A stretch of 33,217 bases of DNA from Hyphomicrobiales bacterium (GCA_021775835.1 JAJFHC010000234.1:1-33217); one strand, 5' to 3'; shown: positions 16,296-25,166, counted from the first letter of the stretch. Notes: generated from the sequence alone by a model not told the origin. Numbers and translations: made by a program.

Positions 16296-16829
16296 ATGAC
16301 AGAAGGAAATTCAAGTAACCGGTCGATTGCTCAGTGGGTCCTCGCGGCGCTCTTCTTTTTCACCGGTTTCAGTGCAAATGCCGAATCCTCGTCGCAAAAT
16401 GTCCAGCGCGATGCCACAGCTGTTCTGAAGGCGTTCCATTTCGCTGATCTGGATACCGTGATGAGATACACGCACCCGAAGATCATCAGCATGCTGGGCG
16501 GACCCAAGCCCGCTCGAGAGACAATGGCCAAAGCCCTCAAGTCTCTGAAGTCGCAAGGCATGAAGCTGAAGTCCCTGTCAATTCCCCATGCGCCAAGGTT
16601 CCTGCGTGGTGGCAAGCGCCGCTTCGTGTTTGTCCCCACACTTTCCGTGTTCTCTTTTGACGGCAAGAAAATCGAAAGCCTGAACTACCTGCTCGGCATC
16701 CTGGATGACGGCGCGAAGCAGTGGAAATATCTGGACGGTGCCAAGTTGAACAGCCGGAAAGTCAGAGCGCTTTTTCCGGGTTTTCCGCGAGGGGTAACTT
16801 TTCCGAAGAGGTATATGGAAGTGCGCTAG
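16296..16829 (+). CDS. Exported NTF2-like protein of unknown function
   Basis: A 177-residue protein chosen to start at ATG 16296 because aaggagag lies eight bases upstream (16280-16287); a longer frame back to 16206 has no such site. The signal peptide is SIAQWVLAALFFFTGFSANA, with cleavage probably after ANA. The mature N-terminus DATAVLKAFHFADLDTVMRY followed by THPKIISMLGG and an amphipathic helix looks like an NTF2-like/SnoaL-type cone fold, of which I recall exported versions with YTHPKIVEMMGG. No catalytic residues are identifiable. It stands alone after the hairpin-rich region and is probably periplasmic. Confidence 0.65.
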   Translation: MTEGNSSNRSIAQWVLAALFFFTGFSANAESSSQNVQRDATAVLKAFHFADLDTVMRYTHPKIISMLGGPKPARETMAKALKSLKSQGMKLKSLSIPHAPRFLRGGKRRFVFVPTLSVFSFDGKKIESLNYLLGILDDGAKQWKYLDGAKLNSRKVRALFPGFPRGVTFPKRYMEVR

Positions 16830-17036
16830 CCGCTTGGTGTCACCTTGGGCAAGTAGGCAACTGCCTAAGGATTCACGGTGGCGGAGCATTCGGTTTGCGA
16901 TGCCGCCGACCATTCCAGTCAACAAAGTGCACTGTCACCGCCAACTGTCACCGCAAACCGAAAACCGGATCAATCTCTGTGTATTGGAGCGGGCGGCAGG
17001 CGCAATTTTGCACACACCTTTGATCATCCCGTTCTA

Positions 17037-17303
17037 GGGTCTGTTGAGTATCAGGTTTGTGGTGTCGGTTTCACCAGATTTGTCTAGTTTCGGGTCATGA
17101 GGAGGAAGGACATGGTGTCCATATTCAACGACGAATGGTGCGAAAATGGGCAAATCTGGCGAAATCCCTGCAGGACGCGGCTGATTTCGCCTCTGGACAG
17201 CGTTGCGCGTTGCTTGAAGTGGCCGACACTACGGCGCAACCCGCGCCTTGCCAGAAACAAAATCAGCCACGCCGACGCTGCAAAGCTGATACTCAACAGA
17301 TCC
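17037..17303. mobile_element. MITE-like element with 18-bp terminal inverted repeats at a TA target
   Basis: gggtctgttgagtatcag at 17037-17054 and ctgatactcaacagatcc at 17286-17303 form an inverted repeat with 17 of 18 matches. The 267-base interior has no transposase frame. TA dinucleotides flank both ends (17035-17036 and 17304-17305), consistent with a TA target duplication as made by IS630/Tc1-mariner type transposases. The same end, tagggtctgttga, recurs alone at 20652-20664. I infer a non-autonomous element mobilised by a transposase elsewhere. Confidence 0.7.
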
Positions 17304-17680
17304 TAAGGCGTTCTTCGCTTGAGCGGAGATGGGAAAAAGGGGAGTGGTCTTAAACGCAGGTAGCAAGGCCTCAAGTCCAGCTTGCATCTTAATTTTTTAG
17401 CTCTCCCGAGTTCGGTTCCTCCACGGCAGGGAACGTCGAAATAAGAGCCCCCGTCGGTGCGGACGTGTTGCAGTCTTTTGTATTTTGCAAGAACTGCAGC
17501 CTCAAATATCCGTTTTTGACGGTCATACGCTCGTCTTGCCTGCCGAGGCGTTTCGCCATAGGCGATAATTCGTTTGCAAACCACACCGGCGTGCGGCCGC
17601 TCGTCCAGGGGATCGGCTTGGGCATTGCTCACCAACATCAGGAAAGTGCCCAAAACCAGGATACGGAAGGTAGATATCAT
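17303..17680 (-). CDS. Small exported protein whose 3' end is defined by the MITE
   Basis: A 125-residue protein with a clear signal peptide (MISTFRILVLGTFLMLVSNAQA, then DPLDERP). The mature part has Cys residues in VVCKRIIAYGE, FDVPCRGG, LRCKLD and RPCYL, plus a basic helix GETPRQARRAYDRQKRIFEA, suggesting a disulfide-bonded periplasmic or secreted protein. The TAG stop at 17303-17305 is made of the TA target dinucleotide and the first base of the MITE on this strand, so the C-terminal tail after about residue 110, which is low complexity (LPFFPSPLKRRTP), may be shortened relative to the ancestor. No family is recognised. Confidence 0.55.
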   Translation of the reverse strand: MISTFRILVLGTFLMLVSNAQADPLDERPHAGVVCKRIIAYGETPRQARRAYDRQKRIFEAAVLAKYKRLQHVRTDGGSYFDVPCRGGTELGRAKKLRCKLDLRPCYLRLRPLPFFPSPLKRRTP

Positions 17681-17942
17681 GTTCCAATTCCTTAGACGCG
17701 CACACCACGATGCGGTTCAAATCAGCAAAGAGTCTATCAACGAAATCCATGCTTCGCATGACGCATTTGCGCTACACACAGACGTATCGGTGTCTTGCTC
17801 CGGGCCACCGGATGCCCGTCTGGGAAGTTTGTATGGGCTGATTACGGCGCTGCTCGCAGGGGATCATTATAACTTTCCATACATATTTCGGTGAGTATCC
17901 CTATCCGTAACCACTGAATTTTCAGACGACCAAAGGTGTGTG

Positions 17943-18653
17943 ATGACCAAACATCTTCGATTGGCCGTTGTCGTCGTATCCATTTTGCTGATTGCCATAC
18001 TGTTCGCCAGATACGACGGCTATCAACCAACGGCTCTCCCCGGCGCCCATGTCCAACTGACTTTTGAGGAGAATCTAAAAAACATTGGCAGTGGAGATAT
18101 CGACGGCCAGATCCATGAAGGAAAACTTCAATTTGCCAAGAGCCTGACCGGGCAGTCATATTTTGCGTTGGGTGATGGCGGCTGGCTGGAGTTTCGGGCG
18201 GCGGCCAAGCCGGAATTCAGTGATGTTGTCGAGATCTCGTTCGACTTCAAACCGGAAAACTGGGACAACCCCTACAGGCAAGGCTCTGCGGTGAAGACAA
18301 TGGCTGTGGTCAGCGGCCGAAGCAACGAGAAGATCAGGCATGTCGCCTTTAGCATTTCCAGCGGAAACCAGCCGTCTGTTTCTGTTTCAATAGAAAATCT
18401 GGCGGGACACAAGGCACGACTGAATTCTGAAGCCGGATCGATCTCCTGGAGCTGGCATAGTGTGATGCTGCGCGTCGATCGAAAAACACAACAGTCCAGT
18501 CTTTACCTCGATGGTGAAATGATATCTTCAACCGATATCGTCCCGGCCGTCATCGAACAGGGTTTTGACCGGATCAAACTGGGTACCTGGTATAAAAAGA
18601 ATCAGGCTTATCGCGGGTTGATCGATAATTTCATTGTAAGAGATTTGGAATGA
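17943..18653 (+). CDS. Membrane-anchored or exported LamG/concanavalin A-like lectin-domain protein
   Basis: A 236-residue protein from ATG 17943 (aaagg six bases upstream; a GTG directly before it would add one residue). Residues about 6-24 are a hydrophobic signal or anchor (LRLAVVVVSILLIAILFARY). The rest resembles a LamG jelly-roll: LTFEENLKNIGSGDIDG, a strand GGWLEFRAAAKPEFSDVVEI, then SWSWHSVMLRVDRKTQQSSL, YLDGEMISS and a final YRGLIDNFIVRDLE. These are the order and closing motif of LamG domains that bind glycans or act as spacers. No catalytic motif is visible. Single gene; ligand unknown. Confidence 0.7.
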   Translation: MTKHLRLAVVVVSILLIAILFARYDGYQPTALPGAHVQLTFEENLKNIGSGDIDGQIHEGKLQFAKSLTGQSYFALGDGGWLEFRAAAKPEFSDVVEISFDFKPENWDNPYRQGSAVKTMAVVSGRSNEKIRHVAFSISSGNQPSVSVSIENLAGHKARLNSEAGSISWSWHSVMLRVDRKTQQSSLYLDGEMISSTDIVPAVIEQGFDRIKLGTWYKKNQAYRGLIDNFIVRDLE

Positions 18654-18671
18654 AGGTGAGAATGCGTCCCA

Positions 18672-18705
18672 CCTGAAACCCCGCCCGCATGAGCCCCCCG
18701 ACGAC
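18672..18705 (-). pseudogene. Tiny 3'-end remnant of a cyclase/TPR-type gene
   Basis: cctgaaaccccgcccgcatg and the bases after it closely match the 3' end of the TPR gene at 32707 (cctaaagccccgcccgccta), but the stop triplet is altered and similarity fades after about 34 bases. It directly follows the LamG-protein gene. I read it as debris of the same duplicated 3' segment seen at 26691; chance is possible at this length. Confidence 0.35.
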
Positions 18706-18893
18706 TTTGAAAGCGATCCTTTCAAGTAACTCAAATACTTCTGATTGTCGTTCCAAACGATATCCGCAACGGGTCATGGGTTTGGTGGTCAAAATCAGAA
18801 CGATCGCAGAGCCGTAAGGGTTTAGCTTGCCTGTCGCGCCCAGGTTGATGCAGATTGGTTGCATAAGCTCAACCAAAAAGGACAGGCTCCACG

Positions 18894-19505
18894 ATGACCG
18901 GGTCATTCAAACTTGAGGTCGCCCACGATGTGGCCGCACGCACCGGCCTCGTTTTCTCCGTCAGGCCCGGCAACCTGATCCGCATCACCGATCTCGAGGG
19001 TGCGCAACCGGTAGACTTCTGGGCCTTCAACGCCGACAGTCACCTTGAGTTTTTGTCGTGCGAGCACACCAAGCCGTCAATCGAAAAGCTCTTTCCCCAT
19101 CTCGGCGATGCCGCCTACACCAATCACCGCCGCAAGATCGTCACCGTCGTGGAGGACACGTCACCCGGGCAGCATGACATGCAATTTGCCGCTTGCGATC
19201 GCACCCGCTATGCCGAACTGGGGGTTGAAGGCGAACACGCCAGCTGCCAGGACAATCTCCACAAGGCCCTGGCCAGCATCGGCATCACGCTCGATTTCAC
19301 GCCGCAGCCCTGGAATCTGTTCACCAACTTCTTCATCAACCCGGATGGCACCTTCAGCATCAAGGCGCCGGAGACCAAACCCGGCGACTACGTAGTTCTC
19401 CGGGCCGAAATGCCGGCTCACGTTGTGATCTCCGCGTGCCCGCAAGACCAGAACCTGACCTGCGGCGGCAACCCTACGGGGATCAGGGTGGAAGTCGGAA
19501 CGTAA
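18894..19505 (+). CDS. DUF1989 / urea carboxylase-associated family protein
   Basis: A 203-residue protein. Family marks: EGAQPVDFWAFNAD (about residues 35-48), LSCEHTKPSI with Cys 56, a middle QDNLHKAL, PWNLFTNFFIN (about 138-148), and the C-terminal block KPGDYVVLRAEMPAHVVISA followed by CPQD and NPTGIRVEV. Members often sit beside urea carboxylase/allophanate hydrolase genes and have a jelly-roll-like fold with a probable metal site; the exact reaction is not settled. Here there are no urea amidolyase genes, so it is an orphan copy. The start ATG follows cacg with a weak ribosome site (caggctcc). Cytoplasmic. Confidence 0.88.
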   Translation: MTGSFKLEVAHDVAARTGLVFSVRPGNLIRITDLEGAQPVDFWAFNADSHLEFLSCEHTKPSIEKLFPHLGDAAYTNHRRKIVTVVEDTSPGQHDMQFAACDRTRYAELGVEGEHASCQDNLHKALASIGITLDFTPQPWNLFTNFFINPDGTFSIKAPETKPGDYVVLRAEMPAHVVISACPQDQNLTCGGNPTGIRVEVGT

Positions 19506-19611
19506 GCGCAATTAACCTCCAGAGCCGAATATGCAGACTGACGCCACTCGGCATGATACCATCTGCGCAAAAGATCCATTGGATCGCGCTCAACGCTAAC
19601 CGGAGAACATA

Positions 19612-20016
19612 ATGTCGACCCTAAAACCTGAACTGGCGGAAATGACCACCGAGATCGTTTCAGCTTATGTCTCGAAACATTCAATTCCCGCCTCTGAGCT
19701 GCCTTCACTGATTGGGCAGGTCCATGAAGCCTTGGCAAAAGCCGATGCCGGCGAAAAAGAAGAACCGGCGGTGGTATTGAAGCCGGCGGTCTCGATCAGA
19801 AGTTCCGTCACCCCGGATCACATCATCTGTCTCGAAGACGGTCAAAAGTTCAAGTCGCTCAAACGCCACTTGCGTACTCACTACAATCTGACACCGGAAG
19901 AGTATCGTGAAAAATGGGGCCTCAAACCGGACTATCCCATGGTCGCCCCAAATTACGCGGCCGTCCGTTCGGAACTTGCCAGGAAGATCGGTCTCGGCAG
20001 GAAGAGAGCCGCTTGA
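19612..20016 (+). CDS. MucR/Ros-family zinc-finger transcriptional regulator
   Basis: A 134-residue DNA-binding protein. The N-terminal helical part [18 protein letters not shown] and [14 protein letters not shown] matches the MucR oligomerisation region. The zinc finger spans about residues 73-90: Cys 73, Asp 76, His 86 and His 90 in [19 protein letters not shown], followed by the conserved [20 protein letters not shown]. Asp in place of the second Cys is normal in MucR proteins. These regulators bind AT-rich degenerate sites and control exopolysaccharide, motility, cell cycle and horizontally acquired genes in Hyphomicrobiales. The start ATG follows ccggagaac. Targets cannot be deduced. Confidence 0.93.
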   Translation: MSTLKPELAEMTTEIVSAYVSKHSIPASELPSLIGQVHEALAKADAGEKEEPAVVLKPAVSIRSSVTPDHIICLEDGQKFKSLKRHLRTHYNLTPEEYREKWGLKPDYPMVAPNYAAVRSELARKIGLGRKRAA

Positions 20017-20154
20017 GGTGCCGACGCAGGGGGACGCAAGCACTTCTTGTCGGCAAAAAACTGGCTCACGTACTGCTAATTGATAGTGTTCTGGGGTGAA
20101 GCTGAGGCGTGACGTGCTCCTCAGGGCATGCTCCTTCCTAAATTTGTTCTGTTG

Positions 20155-20445
20155 AATTACGGTGACAGTTTATCTAACTCCAAAATGAACTTAGATCACG
20201 AGTCACCTCTTTCATTTTTCGGTTCCGGTCCTCTGCGGGCCGGCGTTAGGGTGTGCCCGTCCGCTTCTGCGGTGCGTTAAGCTAGGCGGGACTGTCGACA
20301 GGCCGGCCGATCGTCTCGCCGCGCCGAATCGCGCCATAGGCCATAGCGCCCTCAAACGGCTCATTGACAAACCCGGCGAAGTCCCCAATACGCTCAAGCA
20401 CCGGCGCGACCTTGACGACGCGGCCGTTGGCTCCGGCCCAGAATC
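20155..20445 (-). pseudogene. RAYT (REP-associated tyrosine transposase) fragment, copy 1
   Basis: Nearly the same sequence as 22386-22680, including the 3' coding end of a Y1/RAYT transposase (reading minus) and the outer motif gaattacggtgacagtttat. The frame is interrupted and the match stops abruptly near 20445, so only about the last third of the gene remains. The region 20446-20651 next to it is unassigned and gives no recognisable product. No function is expected from it; it serves as one arm of a direct repeat. Confidence 0.7.
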
Positions 20446-20781
20446 CTTGATGAATGGTCGCCGGCGGCCCACTGGAGTATCAGGAGCTGTCGCTGAGACT
20501 GGCCAGGCATTTCCCTTCAAGCCTGAAATTCCGTGTACGGCGTTCCTTGTGGCCTGAGTGATGTAAGCCAGCCTGACGCCGGTCGTCTTCTTGGACGAAA
20601 GAGCACAAGCGAACAAACACCACTTGACCTACGTCAACGCCCGGCAGTGACTAGGGTCTGTTGATTGGAGTTAAGGCAAGTTTTGTCCTTATTGATCATG
20701 GAAAATTTTTGCTACAATTTGTCTTCCATAATCCCATCGTTCTGCTTTTCAAGTATCTCATACGGCTGAACGGCGACTGCC

Positions 20782-22386
20782 ATGGGATGCCTGCAGAACA
20801 ACTCCCAATTGTTCATGAATGTGGAACCGATAGTTTTGAAAATCAACGACAAACGAGCCCAAATGTCCCGACTCGCAGGCATCGCCGCCATCGTCATTTC
20901 AATGGCTGTTTCACTTTTCTTTATTGACCGAAACATTACAGACTGGTCCAGCGAGCATGACGCACGCCAGAACCTTGAGGCCTCGTTCACACTGGCAAAC
21001 ACCCTTTGGCCGCGCCCGAATGTTGTCTTTCCGAACGAAAAGGAACAAAGCCTGGGTAATTACAGGGAACCGTTGCCCGTGTTTTTTCTCGCTCTCAACA
21101 TTCTCGCACATCCCGTGCTTTCGAAGGTCCGGACGGTCGACGAGATGGATCAGGGCGACAACCTAATCAGCCTGAAACGCCATCACCTGGTCTGGGCAAG
21201 TCTGCTGATGCTGGGTGCCGCGCTGTTGGTCCGGAGCATTGGCGGGACTGGGATTGTGGGAACCGGCGGGGCTATCGTCGCGATTGGCCTGGCGACCGCC
21301 GACTTTCTTGTGAGGCCATCCGTCATTGACCGGTTCTACACTGAGATACAAGCCGCCACGATTCTGCTCTGGCTCTCATACGCTCTGGTGCTGGCGGTCA
21401 AAACGAAACGGTGGCGCTGGTTCGCACTTGCAGGGTTATTGACCGGAGCCTTGGCCCTAACCAAGTCCGTATTCTTTTACGTCGGTATCGTGATACCGCC
21501 CGTCATGCTGGCAGTATGCCTGTTACCACCAACCCGATGGTCCTTGAGATCTGGCGCAATGAATTACGCAACCATGGCGCTTGCCATGTTTGTCGTCGTC
21601 GCACCCTGGATGCTGAACAACTACGCAAAGAACGGCCATCTCACGATTTCTCAGCGTGGTGGCGTGATCTTGATGATCAGGGCCTACAACAATCAAATGA
21701 CGGCTGAAGAAGCCCAAGGTGCCTTTTATGCCTGGGCGCCCGTACCTCTAAAAAACCTGATTGGCAGCACTTTGGGTTTCTCGCGGGACGACCTGTCGAA
21801 AGGCGGGCGTCTACAGCGCCTCAACATTCACGGCAATCAGGCCTTTGTAAAAGAGGACTGGGCGGCGGAAATTGCCGGGAGACCTGAGGATGCCCTGACC
21901 TTCTACACTGCCGGCCGCGCCGAAGGCGTAAAACTGCAGCGTGAACTGAAGGCTGACGGCGTTGAAAGCTCGCGGGAACAGGTCGACATGCTGCTTCGCG
22001 CCAAGGCGGTGTCGATGATCTTGACCGACCCGATCAACCATCTGCGCATGACACCACTGTTCTTTTGGCGCGGTCTATGGACTCGCGGACCCTCAAATCC
22101 CCCTCAATTCCTGGTTTATGTTTTGATGGTCTCTGGGTTCTTTGTCGCTATGCTTGCCGGGCTGATTTTGCGCCGCCCGTTAATTCTGGCATGCACGTTG
22201 CCAACCGCCGGCGCGACATTCTTTTTTGCATTGTTCACTCAATTCCATCCGCGCTTCAGCGATATTTTGATACCTGTGATGGAAGCAAGTGCCGTGGCGG
22301 CTTGCGTCTTTGTGTTGCAAGGACTGGTATCCCAGATGGCTCGACGAAACCCATGGCTGGCCCGGTTCGACGGCCAAAATCAATGA
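20782..22386 (+). CDS. Polytopic membrane protein, GT-C glycosyltransferase-like (GT39/ArnT type)
   Basis: Up to 534 residues with about ten hydrophobic segments: IAAIVISMAVSLFFID near 35-50, then clusters near 135-180, 190-255, 262-278 and 435-515. After TM1 the loop has DWSSEHDARQNLEAS, where GT-C enzymes carry acidic catalytic residues. RWFALAGLLTGALALTKSVF is typical of the dolichyl-phosphate-mannose mannosyltransferase superfamily (PMT_2-like), which moves sugar from a polyprenyl-phosphate donor at the outer membrane face. A long soluble loop (about 300-430) is unusual for that group. Start is uncertain: ATG at 20782, 20818 or 20863. The gene lies exactly between two direct RAYT-fragment repeats, so it may be an acquired cargo. 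Acceptor unknown. Confidence 0.65.
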   Translation: MGCLQNNSQLFMNVEPIVLKINDKRAQMSRLAGIAAIVISMAVSLFFIDRNITDWSSEHDARQNLEASFTLANTLWPRPNVVFPNEKEQSLGNYREPLPVFFLALNILAHPVLSKVRTVDEMDQGDNLISLKRHHLVWASLLMLGAALLVRSIGGTGIVGTGGAIVAIGLATADFLVRPSVIDRFYTEIQAATILLWLSYALVLAVKTKRWRWFALAGLLTGALALTKSVFFYVGIVIPPVMLAVCLLPPTRWSLRSGAMNYATMALAMFVVVAPWMLNNYAKNGHLTISQRGGVILMIRAYNNQMTAEEAQGAFYAWAPVPLKNLIGSTLGFSRDDLSKGGRLQRLNIHGNQAFVKEDWAAEIAGRPEDALTFYTAGRAEGVKLQRELKADGVESSREQVDMLLRAKAVSMILTDPINHLRMTPLFFWRGLWTRGPSNPPQFLVYVLMVSGFFVAMLAGLILRRPLILACTLPTAGATFFFALFTQFHPRFSDILIPVMEASAVAACVFVLQGLVSQMARRNPWLARFDGQNQ

Positions 22387-22387
22387 T

Positions 22388-22975
22388 CGAATTACGGTGA
22401 CAGTTCATCTAACCCCAAATTATACTTAGATCAGGAGTCACCTCTTTCATTTTTCGGTTTTGGTCCTCTGCGGGCCGGCGAGAGGGTGCGCCCGGTCCGC
22501 TTCTCCAGTGCGTTAAGCCAGGCGGGACTACCGACAGGCCGGCCGATCGTCTCGCCGCGCCGAATCGCGCCATAGGCCACAGCGTCCTCAAACGGCTCAT
22601 TGACAAACCCGGCGAAATTCCCAATACGCTCAAGCACCGGCGCGACCTTGACCACGCGATCGTCGGCTCCAGCCAAGGGCGCACGCGCGCTGGACCATGG
22701 CCAGTCGCTTGCCCTCGCCGCGTGTCGCGCGCGGACCGGATTGAGGGTGACACAGCGCACCGCATTGATCAGATGGTTCTCATCCATGACGACGGACCCG
22801 TAGCGGCCCTGCCACAAATGACCGGTGGCGCGCGCCCAAGCGTTGATAAACCCGGTATGGCGTCTCTGCAGGTCCGTAAAGGTCCGCCGCAATGCGTCTT
22901 CGTCACTGGGAAACCTGATGATATGGACATGGTTGGGCATCAGGCGGCAGGCCCAGACCTCCGATCGAGCACAGG
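22388..22975 (-). pseudogene. RAYT transposase, copy 2, N-terminally truncated
   Basis: The minus strand encodes SEVWACRLMPNHVHIIRF, then RRTFTDLQRRHTGFINAWAR, ATGHLWQGRYGSVVMDENHL, VTLNPVRARHA and DWPWSSARAPLAGADD: the RAYT/Y1_Tnp pattern with the metal-binding HUH His pair intact (NHVH). The N-terminal third, normally ending before EVWAYCLMPNHVH, is missing because homology stops at about 22975 beside the fccB terminator. The residue before VTLNPVRA, usually Tyr in relatives I remember, is Cys here. From the internal ATG at 22940 a 169-residue frame remains, but it should be inactive. The outer motif gaattacggtgacagttcat lies past its 3' end. Confidence 0.8.
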
Positions 22976-22987
22976 TGCAGACTATAG

Positions 22988-23012
22988 AGGCGGCACCTTC
23001 ATGGTGCCGCCT
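22988..23012 (-). terminator. Stem-loop terminator of the fccAB operon
   Basis: aggcggcacc (22988-22997) and ggtgccgcct (23003-23012) form a perfect ten-base stem with a five-base loop, 28 bases beyond the stop codon of the flavocytochrome gene (minus strand). There is no U-run, yet the stem strength and position make it the likely end of the fccAB transcript. The truncated RAYT sequence starts right beside it. Confidence 0.55.
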
Positions 23013-23039
23013 TCATCAGTTGTTCGTCTACCTGGAAGG

Positions 23040-24320
23040 TTAGCCGAAAATATCCTTCGTGATGCCATCGTACCAGCCGTTGGCTTCTTCGGCAGTTTGA
23101 GCCCTGAGATCAGCAGTTTCACCAGGCTTGGAAATGAACTTGCTGGTGACATCAATTTTCTCGGCACCGCCTGCATAGTCGGCACCCACCTTAACACCAT
23201 TATTCTCAGCAACCAGGCTCCAGCAGGTGTTCCGGTACTTTGCGGGAAATACCTTGGATCCGGTAAGATCGCCGAGGATCGCATTGGCCGCAACCTTGGC
23301 CTGGCTGTTGGCTGAGAACGCTGACTTGGGCATGGATGTGGCAATCGATGCGTCGCCGATAACAAAGACGTTCTCATCTGCTTTCGAACGCATTGAGTGT
23401 GGATCGACAGCACACCAGCCGGACTCCGCCGTGAGGCCCGCTCTATGGGCAATTGCGCCCGCAGTTTGTGCAGGGATGACATTGGCAACCGAGGCCTTAA
23501 TAGTGTCATCTTCGGTGACGATCTCCATGGAGTCTGTTTTAACGGCCTTTACGCCGCCTGTGATTTCCTTCGGCAGCCACTCAATCATGCCGTCGTAGTG
23601 CTCCACCCAGGCCTCTTGGAAAAGTGACTGTTTGGAGAACTTGTCTTTGGCATCGAGTACGATGATTTTTGACTTGGGTTTGTTGTTCTTGAAATAGTGC
23701 GCGACCATACAGATACGCTCGTACGGCCCGGGCGGGCAACGGAACGGGTTTGGTGGCGGGCAAATGACGAAGGTGCCGCCATCGTCCATGGCTTCCAGCT
23801 GAAGCTTCAATGCAGCTGTTTGGGTGCCCGCCTGCCAGGCATGCGGCATAATGGTCGACGCTTCCGCACTGTAGCCCTCAATGGTGTCATAGCGCATGTC
23901 GATACCAGGTGAGACCACCAGGCGGTCGTAAGCGATTTCGCCACCACGGCCGAGTCTCACTTTCTTGCCGGCCCGATCTACATCAGTCGCAATGTCATGC
24001 ACCATGTTCACACCATATTCGGCTGCGAGTGTGCCGTAGCCATGGGTGATTGAATCAAGGCTTCGAAATCCACCGAGATAGAGATTTGAAAAGAAGCAGG
24101 TTGTGAAGTGCTGCTTCGGTTCGATGAGGGTGACTGAGACGTCCTTTGAACCTTTAGCAACATAGCGGGCGGTTGTAGCGCCAGCTGGGCCGCCGCCAAT
24201 GACCACCACGCGAGACTTTGCTGCAGCGATAACGGCTGGTGCCGCTAAACCGCTGGCTGCAACTCCAACGCCTGCTGCGCCAAGCAGAGTGCCAAATTGG
24301 CGTCTTGAGACTTTAGTCAT
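23040..24320 (-). CDS. fccB: Flavocytochrome c sulfide dehydrogenase, flavoprotein subunit (SoxF/FccB type)
   Basis: A 426-residue periplasmic FAD enzyme that oxidises sulfide to sulfur or polysulfide and passes electrons to its cytochrome partner. It has a Tat signal (SRRQFGTLLGAAGVGVAASG, cleavage near APAVIA). The mature start has the dinucleotide fold VVVIGGGPAG (about residues 38-47). Two Cys characteristic of the redox-active disulfide at the flavin are present: Cys 75 in HFTTCFFSN and Cys 366 in YRNTCWSLV. ENVFVIGDAS is the second FAD motif. The C-terminal FCSD flavin-binding domain completes the family architecture, and length is normal. The ribosome site gagggaagg precedes the ATG. 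It lies 29 bases downstream of the cytochrome gene in one operon. Confidence 0.93.
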   Translation of the reverse strand: MTKVSRRQFGTLLGAAGVGVAASGLAAPAVIAAAKSRVVVIGGGPAGATTARYVAKGSKDVSVTLIEPKQHFTTCFFSNLYLGGFRSLDSITHGYGTLAAEYGVNMVHDIATDVDRAGKKVRLGRGGEIAYDRLVVSPGIDMRYDTIEGYSAEASTIMPHAWQAGTQTAALKLQLEAMDDGGTFVICPPPNPFRCPPGPYERICMVAHYFKNNKPKSKIIVLDAKDKFSKQSLFQEAWVEHYDGMIEWLPKEITGGVKAVKTDSMEIVTEDDTIKASVANVIPAQTAGAIAHRAGLTAESGWCAVDPHSMRSKADENVFVIGDASIATSMPKSAFSANSQAKVAANAILGDLTGSKVFPAKYRNTCWSLVAENNGVKVGADYAGGAEKIDVTSKFISKPGETADLRAQTAEEANGWYDGITKDIFG

Positions 24321-24349
24321 CTGACTTTCCTTCCCTCTATTTCACCGAA

Positions 24350-24715
24350 TTATTCGGCTTTCTGTTGTGAAAAAAATTTGGCCAGCGATCCAAGTTCCTC
24401 TTCTGACAGGTTCTTGGCAAAATTCACCATGGTTGGATTGGTACGCTCTTCGCTGGCATTCTTGTACTCCAGCATGGTCTGGACGAAGTATGTGTCCGGC
24501 AGCCCATTGATTGCCGGAATACCCTCGCCGTTGGAGTTGTGGCAGGTTACGCATTGGCCGGAGAGATATTCTCCATAGGCCAGGTCAGCCTTGGCAAGTA
24601 TGCTGGCAATCCGGTCATGTTGAGACTCGGCCCAGGCCGTGGTCAGGAGGCCGAAAGATAGGAACATTGTAGACAAGCCAGCCGACTTGCAAATTGCTGA
24701 CGCCGATAAAGGCAT
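24350..24715 (-). CDS. fccA: Periplasmic cytochrome c, FccA/SoxE-type subunit
   Basis: A 121-residue class I c-type cytochrome. The signal peptide includes LSTMFLSFGLLTTAWA (cleavage near residue 29). One heme site CVTCH at about residues 55-59 follows YGEYLSGQ; the sequence GEGIPAINGLPDTYFVQTML is typical of cytochromes c553-like FccA, and Met 96 (or 81) would be the sixth ligand. It has one heme, as in monoheme SoxE/FccA forms. The start follows ggaggt by five bases. First gene of the fccAB operon; it accepts electrons from the flavoprotein and hands them to soluble cytochromes or an oxidase. Confidence 0.9.
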   Translation of the reverse strand: MPLSASAICKSAGLSTMFLSFGLLTTAWAESQHDRIASILAKADLAYGEYLSGQCVTCHNSNGEGIPAINGLPDTYFVQTMLEYKNASEERTNPTMVNFAKNLSEEELGSLAKFFSQQKAE

Positions 24716-25166
24716 AAATTACCTCCACGCTGTCTCCTTCCAGAACGTTGCCCCAATCTGGATAGAGTCGTTTCTCCAAGCGACATGTATATAGTATTAT
24801 TCGAATGTTACAATGAACGACTATTGCCGACAAGAGTAGAAAAAGGGAATCCGAGGCAGGCCGGGTAAAGAGCGTACTGAATGGCTCGCAGTGGCAGCTG
24901 AACCGATTTCCGGCATACTGGGATCGATCGATGCCGTCGCCAATACGACAAAATCCCGTGCGTCGAGTAGGAGCTTGGGTACCAATAAGACATTTGTTAA
25001 CCAAAAGGACACCACGTGAACATAATGTTGCCGGGTACAGGGTTATCTTGCCTAAGGGACCGTCACGCTCTCGTTTTTCCGAAAAAATACCCAAGACGAT
25101 GTCGCTCATATCCAACTGCGGGATGAGGTCCTAAAAACTGTCGAAGACCCGTCGATTACGAAGGCT
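24716..25166. other. Shared upstream region between fccAB and the CZB chemoreceptor
   Basis: About 450 bases with no believable gene. AT-rich sequence around 24780-24815 is suited to the fccAB promoter. The stretch 25065-25166 stays open in the chemoreceptor frame back to a TAA and reads [20 protein letters not shown], like a real N-terminus lacking a start codon (see findings). Confidence 0.5.
24799..24806. promoter_or_regulatory. Small palindrome upstream of fccAB
   Basis: attcgaat is a perfect eight-base palindrome within the AT-rich segment about 85 bases before fccA. Sulfur-oxidation operons in this class are often repressed by ArsR-family SoxR/SqrR-like proteins binding ATTC-type palindromes. 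The match is short and no regulator gene is nearby, so this is weak. Confidence 0.2.

Noticed and set aside
20212..20616. 134-codon minus-strand frame as a gene
   Set aside because: It is an out-of-frame reading of the RAYT fragment duplicated at 22388.
22722..23315. 197-codon plus-strand frame
   Set aside because: It spans the antisense of the RAYT remnant, a terminator and the end of fccB; a shadow only.
24615..25115. 166-codon minus-strand frame over the fccA 5' end
   Set aside because: Out of frame with fccA, which has a ribosome site, signal peptide and heme motif.
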